Assembly (NCBI GenBank): GCA_030761205.1
Contig: JAULJL010000021.1
Coordinates: forward strand, 11,265,160-11,329,159
Direction: 5' to 3'
DNA from: Fremontodendron californicum
Taxonomy: Eukaryota; Streptophyta; Magnoliopsida; Malvales; Malvaceae
DNA: 64,000 nt
Below, one piece after another: positions 45,952 through 58,318 of this stretch (position 1 is its first letter; each line of letters starts with the position of its first letter). The translations under genes and the position numbers were made by a program. The notes under the pieces are model-generated. The model was not told the DNA's origin. It worked only from the letters and a program-made list of their open reading frames with translations, and searched no databases.

Positions 45952-47647
45952 ATGTTATCATCCAAGAATTCAGGAAAAACATCAAAACCCTGTCATGAAA
46001 AACATAGAAATCAGTTCATACCAATGCAGAAGCTGAAAAAGATTGAAGCAATTTCTGGGACACAATCTTTCGAGTTTGGACAGCAACTAACCAGTTGTTT
46101 TGAAGGGAAAAAAATGTCTTCCGCTGGATATTCGAAAGAGAGTTCGGGTCGTTACAAGCGCAAACCAGAAGCGGAGGTTCTAAGCGGTGGTCCACCTGAG
46201 AAGAGGCCAAAGATGGTGGTGGACAGTAGCCTGACACGGCGGTGTTCTGCATTACTGAAAGCACTGATGAAACATCCAACTTTAGGTAAGGTTTTCAATC
46301 AACCAGTTGATCCTAAAACATTAAATATTATTCTTGATTATTTTACAATAATTACAAAACCCATGGATTTGGATACAATTAAGTCAAAGCTAGTAAACAA
46401 TACTTATCTTGGCATTCAAGAGTTTGTGGCTGATATTAGACTAGTGTTTTATAATGCCATTCTTTATAATCCCTCAACTAATAATGTTCATAAAATGGCG
46501 GAAGAAATCTTTTAAGTTTTTTGAAGCGATATGGAAATCTTTCGAGAAAAATTGAAATTATCAAGAAAATTTGAAGGTTGGAGCGAGTAGCGCTCAAGCC
46601 TGTAACTTGGATTGCAAGGCAAAAAGCTAAGAAATGAGAAAATCTGATATTCCACATTCTGTTAGGGCTCTAAGTGCTTTGGACGATAAGAATGTTTTTC
46701 TTCGTTCTCACTTTACAATTCCTGCAACAGATGCTGCTTCTGGTGAAGGATTGTTAACTCCGAAGAAGGCTTTTCGTGCTGCAATGCTGAAAAGCCGTTC
46801 TGCAGACACCATTTTGAAAGCTCATCAGAAGATCAAGACACTACTTGATAATGGTGAGAAAGCTGATCCATTTAAGATGCAGCAAGAAAAGGAAAAATTC
46901 GAAAGAAGACAGCATGAAGAAAAGGCAAAAGTTGAGTTGAAAAAGCAACGGGAAAGAGATAGAAAAGCTGCTCGAATTGCATTGCAAAAGATGGAAAACA
47001 CGGCTGGGATTGAACTGAATTTGGAGATTCAAAAGGAACTGGAGATTCTAAGTGGATGCTCTCTTTTTTGGGGGAATCCGCTGCATCATCTGGGTTTGTT
47101 CCTCAAAGACGAAGAGGAGTATTTGGAAGAGGCAGCTCTGAATGAAGATATTGAGGAGGATGAAATAGTTTGTCTTAGTTCTCAACTTACAACTCCCAAA
47201 GCAGATGCTGCTTCTGCTGAAGGATTGTTAACTCCGAAGAAGGCTCTTCGTGCTGCAATGCTGAAATCCCGTTTTGCAGATACCATTTTCAAAGCTCAGA
47301 AGAACATCAAGACACTACTTGATAATGGTGAGAAAGCTGATCCAGTTAAGATGCAGCAAGAAAAGGAAAAATTCGAAAGAAGGCAGCGTGAAGAAAAGGC
47401 AAAGATTGAAGCTCAGATCAGAGCTGCTGATATGAAGGCAAAGGTTGAGCTGAAAAAGCAACGGGAAAGAGATAGAAAAGCTGCTCGGATTGCACTGCAA
47501 AAGATGGAAAACACGGCTGGAATAGAACTGAATTTGGAGATTCAAAAGGAATTTGAGATTCTGATCGGATGCTCTCAGCTTTCTTTCTCGTGGGAATCCA
47601 GAGCAGCTCTTAATGAAGATATTGAAGAGGGGGAAATAGTGTGTTAA
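45952..47647 (+). pseudogene. GTE/BET-type bromodomain gene, broken (unit 2)
   Basis: Same structure as unit 1: bromodomain frame 45,952-46,515, frameshift in the TTTT run, two further stops, then the double C-terminal frame 46,634-47,647. In the first frame it differs by, for example, FEGKKM for FDGKKM and DPKTLNIILDYF for DPEILNIILHYF. In the second, the differences from unit 1 (MRKSD, FLRSH, TPKKAF, KIKTLL, GEKAD) all lie in the first third and almost all change amino acids. After that the two frames are identical in protein sequence, matching the proposed conversion tract. Confidence 0.85.
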
Positions 47648-48299
47648 AGTTGCTAAAATATGATTAAATGAGTTATTTTCTTTTCTGGTGTCAATGTAGA
47701 ATTTTGCGTATGAATTTGTTGTTTTAGGTGAAGAGTGTTTCTGTAGAGTTGATCGATGTTGGAACTAGGAATTCTCTTTTTTCCATTAATAAAATATTGT
47801 CTTTTGATTTTATGAAATTTCTGTTTAATGGTATTTTTAAATAAACTATTTCTTTTCCAAGTTATTTTTGTCTTTCACACAACAACTCCTCTTAGTATCA
47901 ATTAAACAGCTGAATTATTCCACCTAGTAGTACTAGAAAGATATAAAAAATTTAAAGCTCATAATTGAATTAGTTCTCTGTGTTTCTCGCTCGTAAGTAA
48001 GTGATCTATTTTCTTGATATCTAAAATCCTTAATCTTTCTCAACCCTTTCATCCATAAATGCCATCTTCCTAATTACTCTCAAAATTCAATTAAAATCTT
48101 AATATGAGTTGGAGTCCAAATTTTGGTTACAAGGCCATAAACTAACAAAAGACACTTGATAAATTTTGGTTATTTAATGTTGCATTATTTATTACTAGGC
48201 AATAGAGAAACTTAATAATCTACAAGTATGAGGATTAGATAGCAGATTAGAGATTACTAACTAAGCAGAAATCGTACTTTGTTTCACAAGATTCTCAAT
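47648..48299. other. spacer after the bromodomain pseudogene, unit 2
   Basis: No gene. Within the tract that is identical by eye to unit 1. Confidence 0.6.
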
Positions 48300-49003
48300 T
48301 ATAAATAATCTAAATTTTTCGGCTTGTATGGTCTCTCTCTAATCACCCATTCCATCGCCTATCAGAAGTAACAAATTCAGTGTTAGATCCACCTATCCTA
48401 ACCAGTGTTTGTGCGCTTATGCCTTAACGCTAGATAACAAAAACACCTCAAACTCTTTCGAGCGAGGCGCATTTGATCAAGCGTACGCTTGGTGCGTCTA
48501 GACGCATTTTTTTGTTAGGCGATAGATGTAAAAAAAACCCGTCTCATTGAAGTTTTTTATAATTTCTTTTATTTAAACTTTTTTCATTAGATGTATTTTT
48601 ATTAGTAAGAAAATGAATAGTATCAAACTCTTTATTTTTCAATATTTAAGTATTTGACAACAGACATGAAATCATAAAAAAAAAACATGCATATTAGCCA
48701 ACAAAAAAATTGCCCAAAACGTAGACATGTCATACCAAGAACACAAGTACAAAATGCACATATTTCCAAGGGGTCACACAAATTCCCATCTTGGTGCTTA
48801 AACTAATAGATTTATATACAATACACATGTAGCATATTTGTGATCAAGTGCTCAACTAATGAAATTGCAACGCCTTTTATTTTATTTTTTTTGCCATTGA
48901 TATTGTTTCAACATTCTAGCGTAGCAGTACTCAAACGTAGACAAAATAACTAAACATTTTAAACTATAACTTCTTCAGCATTTGGGATTTCTTAAAGGAA
49001 AAG

Positions 49004-49041
<38 letters not shown>

Positions 49042-49502
49042 CATGCAACTGAGCTCATTATTTGACATAGTTGACTTTAAGGTTTAAGCCCCATCCACAA
49101 TTTTTTTTTTTTTTATTGTTACTTATTCTTAGCAATCAAACAGAAACTAATAAAAACTCAAAATTTTGGACTAATTACTAAGAGAGAAATTTACCTCAAG
49201 AGCATGTTTATTCGATTTAAGTTTCCTCAAACAATTAATCGCCTGAAAAATATCACCCCTATGAAAAGGAAACCCATCAGCCATCCAGCTTTTAAATGCT
49301 GATCCAACATTCCAACTGTTTCTTCTTTAGGGAGTCTCTCAATTCTCAAAGATAAGCAATTGGGTTCTTCTTGTTTCGGCTTTGAAGTTTGTCCTTGAAG
49401 ATTATCAACTGTTTGGGAACAAAGAAACTTAAGAGATGAGGCAGTATCATCAACTGTTTGATGTATTGCTTGAAAGAGACTACTTTGACATAGCAGAGCC
49501 AT
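48300..49502 (-). pseudogene. mitochondrial-type PPR gene, broken (unit 2)
   Basis: Exon 1 is 49,502-49,195 and exon 2 starts at 48,358. The same 8-bp duplication (GTTGGAATGTTGG) and the same early stops in exon 2 are present as in unit 1. Exon 1 shows a few private changes (for example ASSLKFL for ASTLKFL, EEPNCLS for EELKCLS, LPKEET for LPKGET). The intervening intron is identical to unit 1 apart from a longer (AT)n at about 49,008-49,038 and a shorter poly-T. Confidence 0.72.
49008..49038. repeat. (AT)n microsatellite, length-variable between units
   Basis: About 15 AT units here, fewer in unit 1 (about 35,110-35,131), and replaced by an A-rich run in unit 3 (about 62,630). Confidence 0.85.
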
Positions 49503-49834
49503 TGCTTACATGCTTCGGCTCTGAGTTTCTCGCTAAAAGCGTGGTATTTTGTAGCTTGGTAAGTATTTGGCTCAAAAAACCACTTTTCTAGCAATTGGCA
49601 AAGAACAAAATACCATAGCTCAATTACCTTTCATTTGATGGTTCTGCCAGTGGTATATTCTCCTTGCGCTATTTTGAGTTGAATTGGGGTAGGTTTTAGG
49701 CCAGTTACTTAGATCACTTGGCTTTGAATTAATTTTGTTACATCCATTCTTTTAGTAACATATATAACAATTTAGCTTAGATAAGAAAAATCACTTAGGA
49801 TTAGAGGCTCATTGCGATTTTGAATTAATAGTAG

Positions 49835-50016
49835 CTATGTTACTCGGATTCGGGTGTGAGTGTCGAATAAGGGTATGTGTTCGACACGAATATGTTCAAT
49901 TTTTTTGAAGTTTTTTCACGTATTTAGGGAGTACTTGAAAAGTCATATTTCATACTCATGTCCGGATATGCGTCCAACACGGATATTTCAAAAAAAAAAA
50001 GTTAAGAGCAATATAG
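49835..50016 (+). mobile_element. CTATGTT-family MITE, unit 2 copy near the PPR pseudogene
   Basis: Left end CTATGTTACTCGGATTCGG is intact here. The right end is shortened (AAGAGCAATATAG). No clear target duplication. 50,017-51,842 beyond it is AT-rich spacer like 36,043-37,872, with no supported gene. Confidence 0.8.
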
Positions 50017-51842
50017 AAAGAATAATAGTAACACAATCTAAAAGTTTTCACAATGGTTTACTAAATTATGCACTCTTTATCGCCAAATTGGCTCAAATTA
50101 ATGCAGGTTATCACAATTCTTGATTCCACATGGGCGTCCATGCAAGCATGTATATATTACATGAAAAAAAAAATTATAATTATAACCCAATTATATGTAA
50201 CTAAGAAAGGAATAGTTACAGGCTTACAACGAAGAAACATTAACAAATAACTCACCATAAGGTTTAACACAACAATCATGGCAACTACAGCAAAAACTGG
50301 TGGAGCCATTGCCACCTTCAGCTCATTTGGCATAGAGTGTAAATCTGTCTCTCACTCTAGTCTCTTGCAAAACAGGCCCATATCACCACAAATTCATATA
50401 TTTCAAAATCCTAAACATGAATAGGATATATTTGATAGAAATAATTCATTCTTTTTGTTATTAGAGGGTAAGTATTTTTTACCCCAAAAAAAACCCTTAT
50501 TTTATGTACATATAGGAGTATCATGTGAAATAGATGTTTATAATATCAAATCCAATTTAAAATATAGGCTTACAAAATCTTAATACCAAATATATTGGTA
50601 ATTTTTTTTAATAAAAAAATTATGAAAATATCGTTATTTTTACCTAAAAAACAATTTATTTTCTATTTATTAAAAATACTTTATTTATGTTAAAGTATTA
50701 TCTTCAATTTATTAGATTTACTTCAATTAATTATCATCTAAGGTCTAGTTTAGCATTGTAGTTAGAAAAAAGGTTGGGTTGGAAAAAATTTGAGTTAAAA
50801 AAAATTGATGAAAAAATGTTGTTTAAGAATTTTTCAATGTTTGACATTATTGTGAAAAATTGAAATATAAAAAAAATGCATAAAATAATAAAAATTTAGA
50901 AATATGAGGATAATAAAAATATTGTACGTCAAAAGCCAATTTTCAAACCACAAAAACATTATTTTCTTGACTTTTCGGTTTAAATTGTTAAATCATGATG
51001 TTAACATCAAAAGTCATTTTTTTTACTCGGTTAACATTGAAGTTCCACTGAAACATAGCTTTTGACCTCAAAAGTTATGCTACTTTAATGCTAAACGGAA
51101 CTTAAATAAAGTTGATAAGATGACTTATTGTATATTATTATTAATTTTAAATGAATATTGAAAATTAAAATTGAATGTATTGATTCATCATAGCATAATA
51201 AGTAATGAGAAAAAGTGTTTTTTTCCTTTTTTATTTTTCTTTAAATTGAGGGAAAGCATATTTTACAACTGATACATCATGCAAGGTACATTAGAAATTT
51301 TGTCAAACATAAATAGACAAAACTTTATGAGAACATGAGAAAATTTTGATAAAAGTAAACAAATAAACAGCCTATAATTTGGTTACCAAGAAGCAAAGGA
51401 TAGAAATTAAAAATGACAAACAATTTGTCAATAATAAAAAAATTGATAACACTGTTCTAAAAGGTTTCCAACTTCTTCACATGTATAAATCTTTAACTTG
51501 TTTTTTATATATATAAAGAAGGTCCTAGTTTGAAAATAAAAAAAAAATAAAAGAAATTACAAAGATTTGAATTTTTGACTTATTGAATGCTAAATCTTAA
51601 AAAAAAATTCATATGAACCAATTAAGATAAACCTTGAATTCAAATCTTTAATTTGTTCTTACAATATCTAGATTTTCTTGAATAAAGAAAAAATAAATCT
51701 CTTAAAAACTGAACAACTCATGTAATAATAATTGAGACAACATTGAAAGTTTGCTAGTAATAATTGCCCAACACTACCAAAAAAACTTAGGATTTTCCAT
51801 GGGGTAATTGCTTCCACGGTAAATCCAGCTCTGATTCCAACC

Positions 51843-52832
51843 TCAACCCAAAAATTCATCAACATTAAAGAACTCAAATTCATCATAAAAAGATGCACAG
51901 CCACCACTATTCCCTCCAAAATTCATTGAAATATCATCAATGAACTCCAATCCATCAAGCCAGCTATAATCTGTCTCCTTCATAGACTCATCTCCTAGTT
52001 TTGCTTCCTTATTTATCATTTCAGCTTCAGCTTTCATATAACTCAAATCTTGCATTTCATTCACTGTCAAATTCATTCCACCACTTGTCAATGGAGCTTC
52101 AAAATCAACAGGAAACTCAACATTATTCATCCTGGTTGTTTCACCTTCAACACCCACATTTTTGTCACAAATATCAGAGTTTCTTGATGCAGAAGTCATG
52201 GAGTCAGAAACAGCACCAGTAGTAGCCCCTAAAAACGCCTGTGAAACTGAGTCAAATTTCAAAATTTCATGATCTGCTGTCAAATCCATTGCACCACTTG
52301 TCGATGGAGCTTCAGAATCAACAGGCAGAAAGTGGGTATTTTCACCTTCATCACCCACAAATTTGCAGCAAATTTCAGAGTTGTTTGATGCATTCATGGA
52401 GTAGTCAGAACCAGCACAAATTATAGATGCCATTGAAGGAGTTGCTACTGAGTCAGAATCCGAAATATGAGGCATATTCAAGATGGCTTTTTCACCATAC
52501 ATCGCGCTAGCAGCTTCATCATAAGCCATGGCAGCTTCTAAAGCAGTAGCGAAAGTACCAAGCCAAAGTCTTTTCCCTTGGTTTTTCGGGGCTCGGATTT
52601 CAGCCACCCATTTACCCCAACTCCTTTGCCTAACGCCTCTGTAGTTACAATTCTGATTCTGAGGCCCTCCTTTCCCTTTCATACACCCTTTCTTCGACCC
52701 CTTTGCAGGTGCTTTAATGTCTTGTTTGGCCTTAGGATTTTCATTCCAAAGCTTGAGAGTGTCAGCAACTGATAAACCATCGCGTCTCTTCCTCTTTCTA
52801 CAATAATCCAACGACAGAGGAGGACCCATCAT
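51843..52832 (-). CDS. DREB2-like AP2/ERF transcription factor (unit 2)
   Basis: Predicted nuclear factor binding DRE/GCC-type DNA; DREB2 members act in drought and heat responses. From MMGPP (ATG 52,832) the frame is 329 residues and intronless. Order: CRKRKRRDG (11-19), a basic motif that may serve as nuclear signal; VADTLKLWNENP; KGCMKGKGGPQN (49-60), the subgroup A-2 signature; AP2 domain about 64-121 with YRGVRQRSWGKWVAEIR, RLWLGTF, AAMAYDEAA; then a Ser/Asp/Glu-rich tail ending YSWLDGLEF and FFNVDEFLG, likely an activation region. Val is kept at the DREB position 14, but Glu19 is Ala (IRAP). The ATG matching unit 1's start (52,858) is frameshifted by one base and now opens a 9-codon frame whose TGA overlaps this ATG. 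The open frame extends upstream to a TTG but has no earlier ATG. Confidence 0.85.
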   Translation of the reverse strand: MMGPPLSLDYCRKRKRRDGLSVADTLKLWNENPKAKQDIKAPAKGSKKGCMKGKGGPQNQNCNYRGVRQRSWGKWVAEIRAPKNQGKRLWLGTFATALEAAMAYDEAASAMYGEKAILNMPHISDSDSVATPSMASIICAGSDYSMNASNNSEICCKFVGDEGENTHFLPVDSEAPSTSGAMDLTADHEILKFDSVSQAFLGATTGAVSDSMTSASRNSDICDKNVGVEGETTRMNNVEFPVDFEAPLTSGGMNLTVNEMQDLSYMKAEAEMINKEAKLGDESMKETDYSWLDGLEFIDDISMNFGGNSGGCASFYDEFEFFNVDEFLG

Positions 52833-52858
52833 AGGGTTTTGATTTTCAAAAAACCCAT
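52829..52858 (-). promoter_or_regulatory. 9-codon upstream frame overlapping the DREB2-like start
   Basis: ATG at 52,858-52,856, the counterpart of the unit 1 start, followed by nine codons and TGA at 52,831-52,829. The stop overlaps the downstream ATG as ATGA. It arose by loss of one base in the TTTTTC run. It could reduce translation or allow reinitiation; this is an inference. Confidence 0.6.
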
Positions 52859-54129
52859 ATTTTAAATTCTCCAATTTTTTATGAAAAAGGGTGATTTGAA
52901 ACCCTCCTGAAACAAAACACAAAACTTATTAAAATAAGTAACCCTAAAATTAAAGGATAAAAGAGCAAGAAAATTAGCTAGCGTTTATCTCTGTCAGAAA
53001 AAAGTGAGTGTAAATCAAAGCCAAGGTTAGGTTTTTTTATAGATTATCTCTCTCTTTCTCTTTGTTGACGCTTAAGAAGAATTTTAAAGCCAGCCAATTT
53101 CCAACTAATCACATGATTTTTGAGCGTTTTCGTTGCTTGAAGCCCAAGTTTGCTTCAAACTGTAATGTTTTGAATGAATCCAATAAATGAACCCAATGAT
53201 GCGTACACTATATTTAAAAAATTTGAACACTTACTAAAATATAACACGAATACAATAAATTTAATAAAAAAAATGTTAATAATTGTTTAGTGACATTGAT
53301 TAACATAATAAATATAGAAATAAAAATATAATTAATGCATAATTTTTTTATTGAATTCGATAAAAATAATGTATTAAATGAAAAAAACTTACTTAAAATA
53401 GTTAATAAATAATACTTAACTAATGTCCATAGACACAGATTAAGCGAGCCCATTTAATAAATATAAAAATATAATATGATATGATATGTTCAATTCATGT
53501 ATCATATTTGTAAATATCTTATAAGAACAACATGTAGATCATTCAACTTAGCACATATGACAAAAATGCTTTTCATTGTAAGTATATTTGAAAGGGTTAA
53601 GTATTATTTAATTATCATTTTAATAAAAAAAATTATATTTAATATATTATCTTTACTAAATTTAAAAAAAAATCATTAATTACATTTTTTCTATAAATAT
53701 CATCTTAACCAATGTCATTAAACACTGGTTAACATTTTCTTATTTGAAATAAGTATTTGTTAACATGTAAACAAATAAATAAAGAAGTGAAATATATTAA
53801 GTCATTTACCTTACATGGTTTCTACTTTAAAATCAAGAGCTAACTCATTCTCTTATAAAAGATAAAATTACTATATTTTTGTTCTTTATTAGTATTTGTT
53901 ATCACATATTTTCGTACGTGAATACTCATTATTTTATTTATTTTTGAATATATAGTTGCATATTTTAAAAATAAATAAAATTAATAAAGTATATATTAAC
54001 TAAAATTTGAATTGACATGTAAAATTTATTTTATGTGCAAATTATTATAAAGTTTATTATTTTTAATAGTAATGCCAAATTATTTATGAAGATAAAAAAA
54101 TTCAATGTAAATTTTAACTATTTTTATTT
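52859..54129. other. DREB2-like upstream region and AT-rich spacer, unit 2
   Basis: Promoter side of the minus-strand gene, then AT-rich DNA. It lacks the segment of about 360 bp found at 39,530-39,893 in unit 1. Confidence 0.5.
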
Positions 54130-54471
54130 CACTACAAACAAATTGTCATATACTGACACTTAGTTTTACTCATAATCAAATTCCGTCAGTAAATCAAGTC
54201 TATACCGACGAAATTTTGATCCATCAAAAAAAATATAATATATACTGACACTTTATTTTTCCGTCGATATAAGTTACATTTATTATAACAGTTAACCATT
54301 TTCCGTCCGTATATACGCTTCATGAAAAAAAGTACCCGCTTTTTTTTTTTTTTTTTCAACTGGTGGTTTGATTTTAATTTTGATTTTAAAAGTATATTTT
54401 TTTTCTAAAAAGATGCCTATAGCAACGAACTATTTTATTTGCGCCGTTGCTATAGGTCATCTAAAATTTAT
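54130..54471 (+). mobile_element. CACTA-like terminal fragment, unit 2
   Basis: Counterpart of 40,511-40,860, slightly better kept: CACTACAAACAAATTG, then CCGTCAGTAAATC, ACCGACGAAATTTT and TTTCCGTCCGTATAT, and the pair CCTATAGCAACGAAC/GCGCCGTTGCTATAGG. Confidence 0.5.
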
Positions 54472-54739
54472 TTGGGGAAATCATTAGAATCTTTTTTTCT
54501 CCAAACCCTATTTTCTCCCTAACATCAGTGAACACTAAAATTTTGTTTCTCCAAATGGAGCCGGAAGGGTGACCAAGGTAAGGAAATCTTTTATTTTCTC
54601 CAAATCCTATCACTGAAAACGTGCAAGTCCATCATTTTCAGCAGAATATCTGTCTCCCATTTTCTTTCTTGCAAAACAGAGAAAATTGCATTCCACCTTA
54701 TCTATATCTTTCTCTCAAGCTACGACAGTTCCTAAATCA

Positions 54740-55188
54740 AATTACTTCTTCGATTCTCATTTTCCTGCCTTCGCTCTCTTCAAGCCGATCAATCTCCGCT
54801 TCTGCGGACTCAAGAGGGAAGCCTTCACCTACTCCAATTCGTCGAGTAAGCAGATTCTGTGACTCCACCTCCAGATGACAAGAAAGATCCAAAACCATCG
54901 GGTAAACTGGGGAAGGTGAGTCTATCTCCTCAAAAGGAAATAGATAGTGAAAGCAATTCAAGTTTAATTTCAAATTCGAAGAATGATAAAACAATGGAGG
55001 AAAATGAGGAGAAGAAAAAGAATTTAGATAGTGAAAGAATCGAAATAGTACGGACACTGAGAAGGGAGATGATACAAAGGAAGATAAGAAGAAGAAGACA
55101 AATGCGGATGAAAGTGATTCCAAGTCAGGGATTGCTAAAACGTGTAATGGCGTAGGTAATAGATGCAAAGACCGTATCTCTTTGACTG
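54740..55188 (+). pseudogene. first exon of a plant single-pass membrane protein, broken (unit 2)
   Basis: Same length and same frame changes as 41,129-41,577, with only a few substitutions (for example KKKNLDSER for KKKNVDSER). The breaks therefore predate the duplication of this part. The following 55,189-56,188 is the intron-like remnant up to the unit 3 junction. Confidence 0.5.
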
Positions 55189-56400
55189 GTAATTCATATT
55201 GCTCTTTAAGTTTTTTTTTTTTTTGAATTGGTTATTAGGGTGCTAAGGTCGAGTTCTATGGAATAAAAAGTGATTTAATGCTTAGAGCTAATGATTTGTG
55301 TTGTTGCCTTTATTAGGGAAATGACATGCTTATAGAAGTGGAATTGAGTATGTCTGCCTAGTAGAGTAATTATGTACAGTGAAACTTATCTATTATATTT
55401 GTTCTTAATTTTGTCAATTGGAGCATAAATATGTCCAGACTTGTTGCATTTTTGAAAATGATTGAAAAGTAGAGTTATGTTCGTAACTACTGGCCAAAAA
55501 AAAAATGTTCCTTAACTGTGTAACAGTGCATGGGCATGGCTAAGGTATCCATGGACAAATTATTAAATTTGCATATGGCTAGGCCATCCATGTGAAAAAT
55601 TATTAAATATGATCCTTAAGTGGTGCTATTCCATGTCTCTTAACTTTGGGATTTTGTTGTAGCCTTATATTTATGTTTATCCTTTAAGTTAATTTGGACT
55701 TTTATTGTGATTAATTGGGTGAATACTTAGTCTAACTTCTCAACTGGTGGAATATACATAGAATTACAACTGAAGTAATTATTTCTTTTGTAATTATTTA
55801 AAATGTTGAAAACCAACTATTAATTCAAAGGTTAAAGAACACACAAATTGAGAAGAAAAAAGAAAATCCCTGTGTAATTATTTAATATATTGAAAATCAA
55901 CTACTAATTATTTCTGGTTATGGTTCTAGGTTTTTTTCTAATCATTAAGTAATAACCTGCAATTTTAGAATTAGGTGCAGCTAGATACTTTCTTATTAGA
56001 AATATTTAGTCTACGAAAATTGTATTATGAAGAAGCAATGAGTCTTTCTTTGGAAAGTTTGTATTATTTTTAGCTTCATAAATTGTGGCTGTATAATGTA
56101 TATATTCCCTGACCTTGAGAAACCCATTAGCACATAATGTATAGATTATTATGAATTACATGTCCAACTCTGTTATTTCTATCACTTGAAATTTCAAATT
56201 AACCGCAAGTACGGAAAAAGCAATTATACCTGTAATTAGATGAAATGGATTCTGAATCATTCATGCTCAATTTGAGTCTGTATTCTCAACTTATGTTGTC
56301 AAATTGAGGGAAGATCTGCTTGATAATCAACTCCTAATGATTATCCGGAGTCACTAGAACTTTTGTAACTATTTGATTGCCTATATCTTATATTTATTGG

Positions 56401-56593
56401 CTATGTTGCTCCGACTCTTCATTTTTTTTGAAGTACCTGTGTCCGACACCCGTGTCCGACACCCGTGTCCGACATATCTGGACATGGGTATAGGGATATG
56501 ATTCCTTAAGGACCCTCCAAATATATGGAAAAACTTTAAATAAATCGAACATACCCGTGTCCGACATTCACACCCTAAATCCGAGTAACATAG
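56401..56593 (-). mobile_element. CTATGTT-family MITE in the intron-5 remnant, unit 3
   Basis: Same insertion as 42,789-42,968, with target duplication TTTATTGG. It is 13 bp longer through one extra tandem ACCCGTGTCCGAC unit. Confidence 0.95.
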
Positions 56594-56877
56594 TTTATTG
56601 GTATCAGGCATGGTAAGGTCTCCATTTTTGCATCAATTTACAGTGTCATGTAAATTTCCATGAGCCATATACTCGAGTTCTGTCATGTTGGCGTAAGTGC
56701 TTCACATTTAAGTAAAGAGTTGAAGTAAAATAGCCTTTTGCCATAAAACTAATCAAACAACCTTCTATTGTTCGTCACCGTTTTAAATGCCATTTTGTTA
56801 GTTTACTCTAAATACATATGGTGATCGTACTGGTTCTCAAAAACCAAAATTAACTACTTGACTCGGTTTTTGTAAAG

Positions 56878-57644
56878 GCTGCTTTAAGCAATACTGGCAT
56901 CCCGAAGGTCGATGTTGCAGCCGAAACACCAGGTGATGAACAACCCGAAGTCAATATAAGTGATGAAGAGTTTCTACGGTTTGACACATCTGGGATCCCT
57001 GTCATAGTTACAATGACAAAGGTAAATCACTTACTGCTGTTCTTTTAACTCCGCTTGGTAGGAAGAAAAGAAAGGGGAAAGGAAGAAAAAATTCTAATTT
57101 AATGATTGAACTACAAAAAAGCAAATGTTGTCTATGTTATCTGGATCCTTCAGATTTTTTAAAGTTCCCGTATTCAACACATCTTCGAACATGAGTATGG
57201 GAGTATGCTTCTCCAAATATATAAAAAAACCTAAAAAAAATGAGCATACACGTATCGGACACATATTCATATCCGACACTCACCCTCAAGTCCGGGTAAC
57301 ATAGCATGTTGTTATGAATTTCAACCACCAAACGTAGAGTTTTTCTCAAATATTTAATAAAAGTTCTGCTATTTCATCTTTTTTTCTTGCTTTCTGGTCT
57401 TTAGGTGGGGAGGCACTATATTGTCGATGCTACTTCGGAAGAGGAATCCCAAATGAGCTCGGCCGTCTCAATTTCGGTTAACCGGAAAGGGCACATTTGC
57501 GGACTTACAAAACGAGGTGGTGCTGGCCTAGATCCAAGCATTATTCTTGACATGATATCTGTAGCAAAACATGTAAGTGAGCAGCTAATTAACAAATTGG
57601 ATTCTGAGATTGCTGCTGCTGAAGCTAGTGAAGATGAATCATGA
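56878..57644 (+). pseudogene. RRP42 3' fragment, exons 6-7 only (unit 3)
   Basis: Exon 6 (56,878-57,021) and exon 7 (57,405-57,644) read the same protein as unit 2. The acceptor before exon 6 is TTTTTGTAAAG instead of TTTTTGCAAAG, a weaker site. No promoter or exons 1-5. Confidence 0.9.
57132..57304 (-). mobile_element. CTATGTT-family MITE, RRP42 intron 6, unit 3
   Basis: 173 bp, uninterrupted, same site and flanks as 43,507-43,679. Confidence 0.88.
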
Positions 57645-57899
57645 CTTTGTTTTTAAAAACTTTTGTTACCCTTTGAGATTTGTGGATTTTTATAGGAATT
57701 TTTCCCTTTTTTGCATGGGAAAAATAGGATTTTTGGAATCTGTTGTATAATTTTTCTTTTTTTTCTTTTCTTTTATGGATGTTATAACCACATTTGTTAG
57801 ACTTGCACTATAAGGTAATGAGATGATTTTCTGATTTTTTTCCTTTTCATCTTTTTATCTAACATTAGGGAAAGTAGAATAGGTCAACCGATTAAAACC

Positions 57900-58318
57900 T
57901 CAAAAGCTTTATTCAGATTCATGTATCTGTGTCGTATTTGTGTATTTTCTCGTATAATAATTGTGTTTAAGATGTTTTATATTAATATAATTGGTGACGT
58001 ATTAATAATTTGTGTTATATAGATTTTGACATATTCGTGTATTTATGTCGGGTTTTAGTTTTTTTTTTCAGTGTCGTGTTTTAGTTATTTTTTTGTGTCA
58101 TGTAATCGTGTCGTGTTCAGTATTGTCAGGACTAGATGTAGATTTGAGAGTCTATGTATGTGCCATGTCTTGTATTATTTTTCGTATCAATCGTGTAAAT
58201 TATAAACATAATAAAAATTATTAAATATGCTAAAATTCTAAACACATACGATATTTATAAAATATGTTATGTCCGTGTCATATTTTTATATCGTATTTAA
58301 AATAGTGTCCAAAATTAT
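57900..58318 (+). repeat. CGTGT-family element, unit 3 copy
   Basis: Nearly identical to 44,275-44,692. 58,319-59,584 is AT-rich spacer without a gene. Confidence 0.6.

Larger units (their letters stand above)
42577..56188 (+). repeat. tandem unit 2 (13.6 kb)
   Basis: Complete unit bounded by the same AAATTTCAAATTAACC phrase. It lacks the LINE and two MITEs of unit 1 and has its own intron-5 MITE, shared with unit 3. It holds the only open DREB2-like frame. Its left part is nearly identical to unit 3, and a stretch at about 46,907-49,263 is nearly identical to unit 1. Confidence 0.92.

Noticed and set aside
52833..52922. 30-residue N-terminal extension of the unit 2 DREB2-like frame
   Set aside because: The frame opens at TTG, not ATG, and unit 1 shows this region to be leader and a shifted start.
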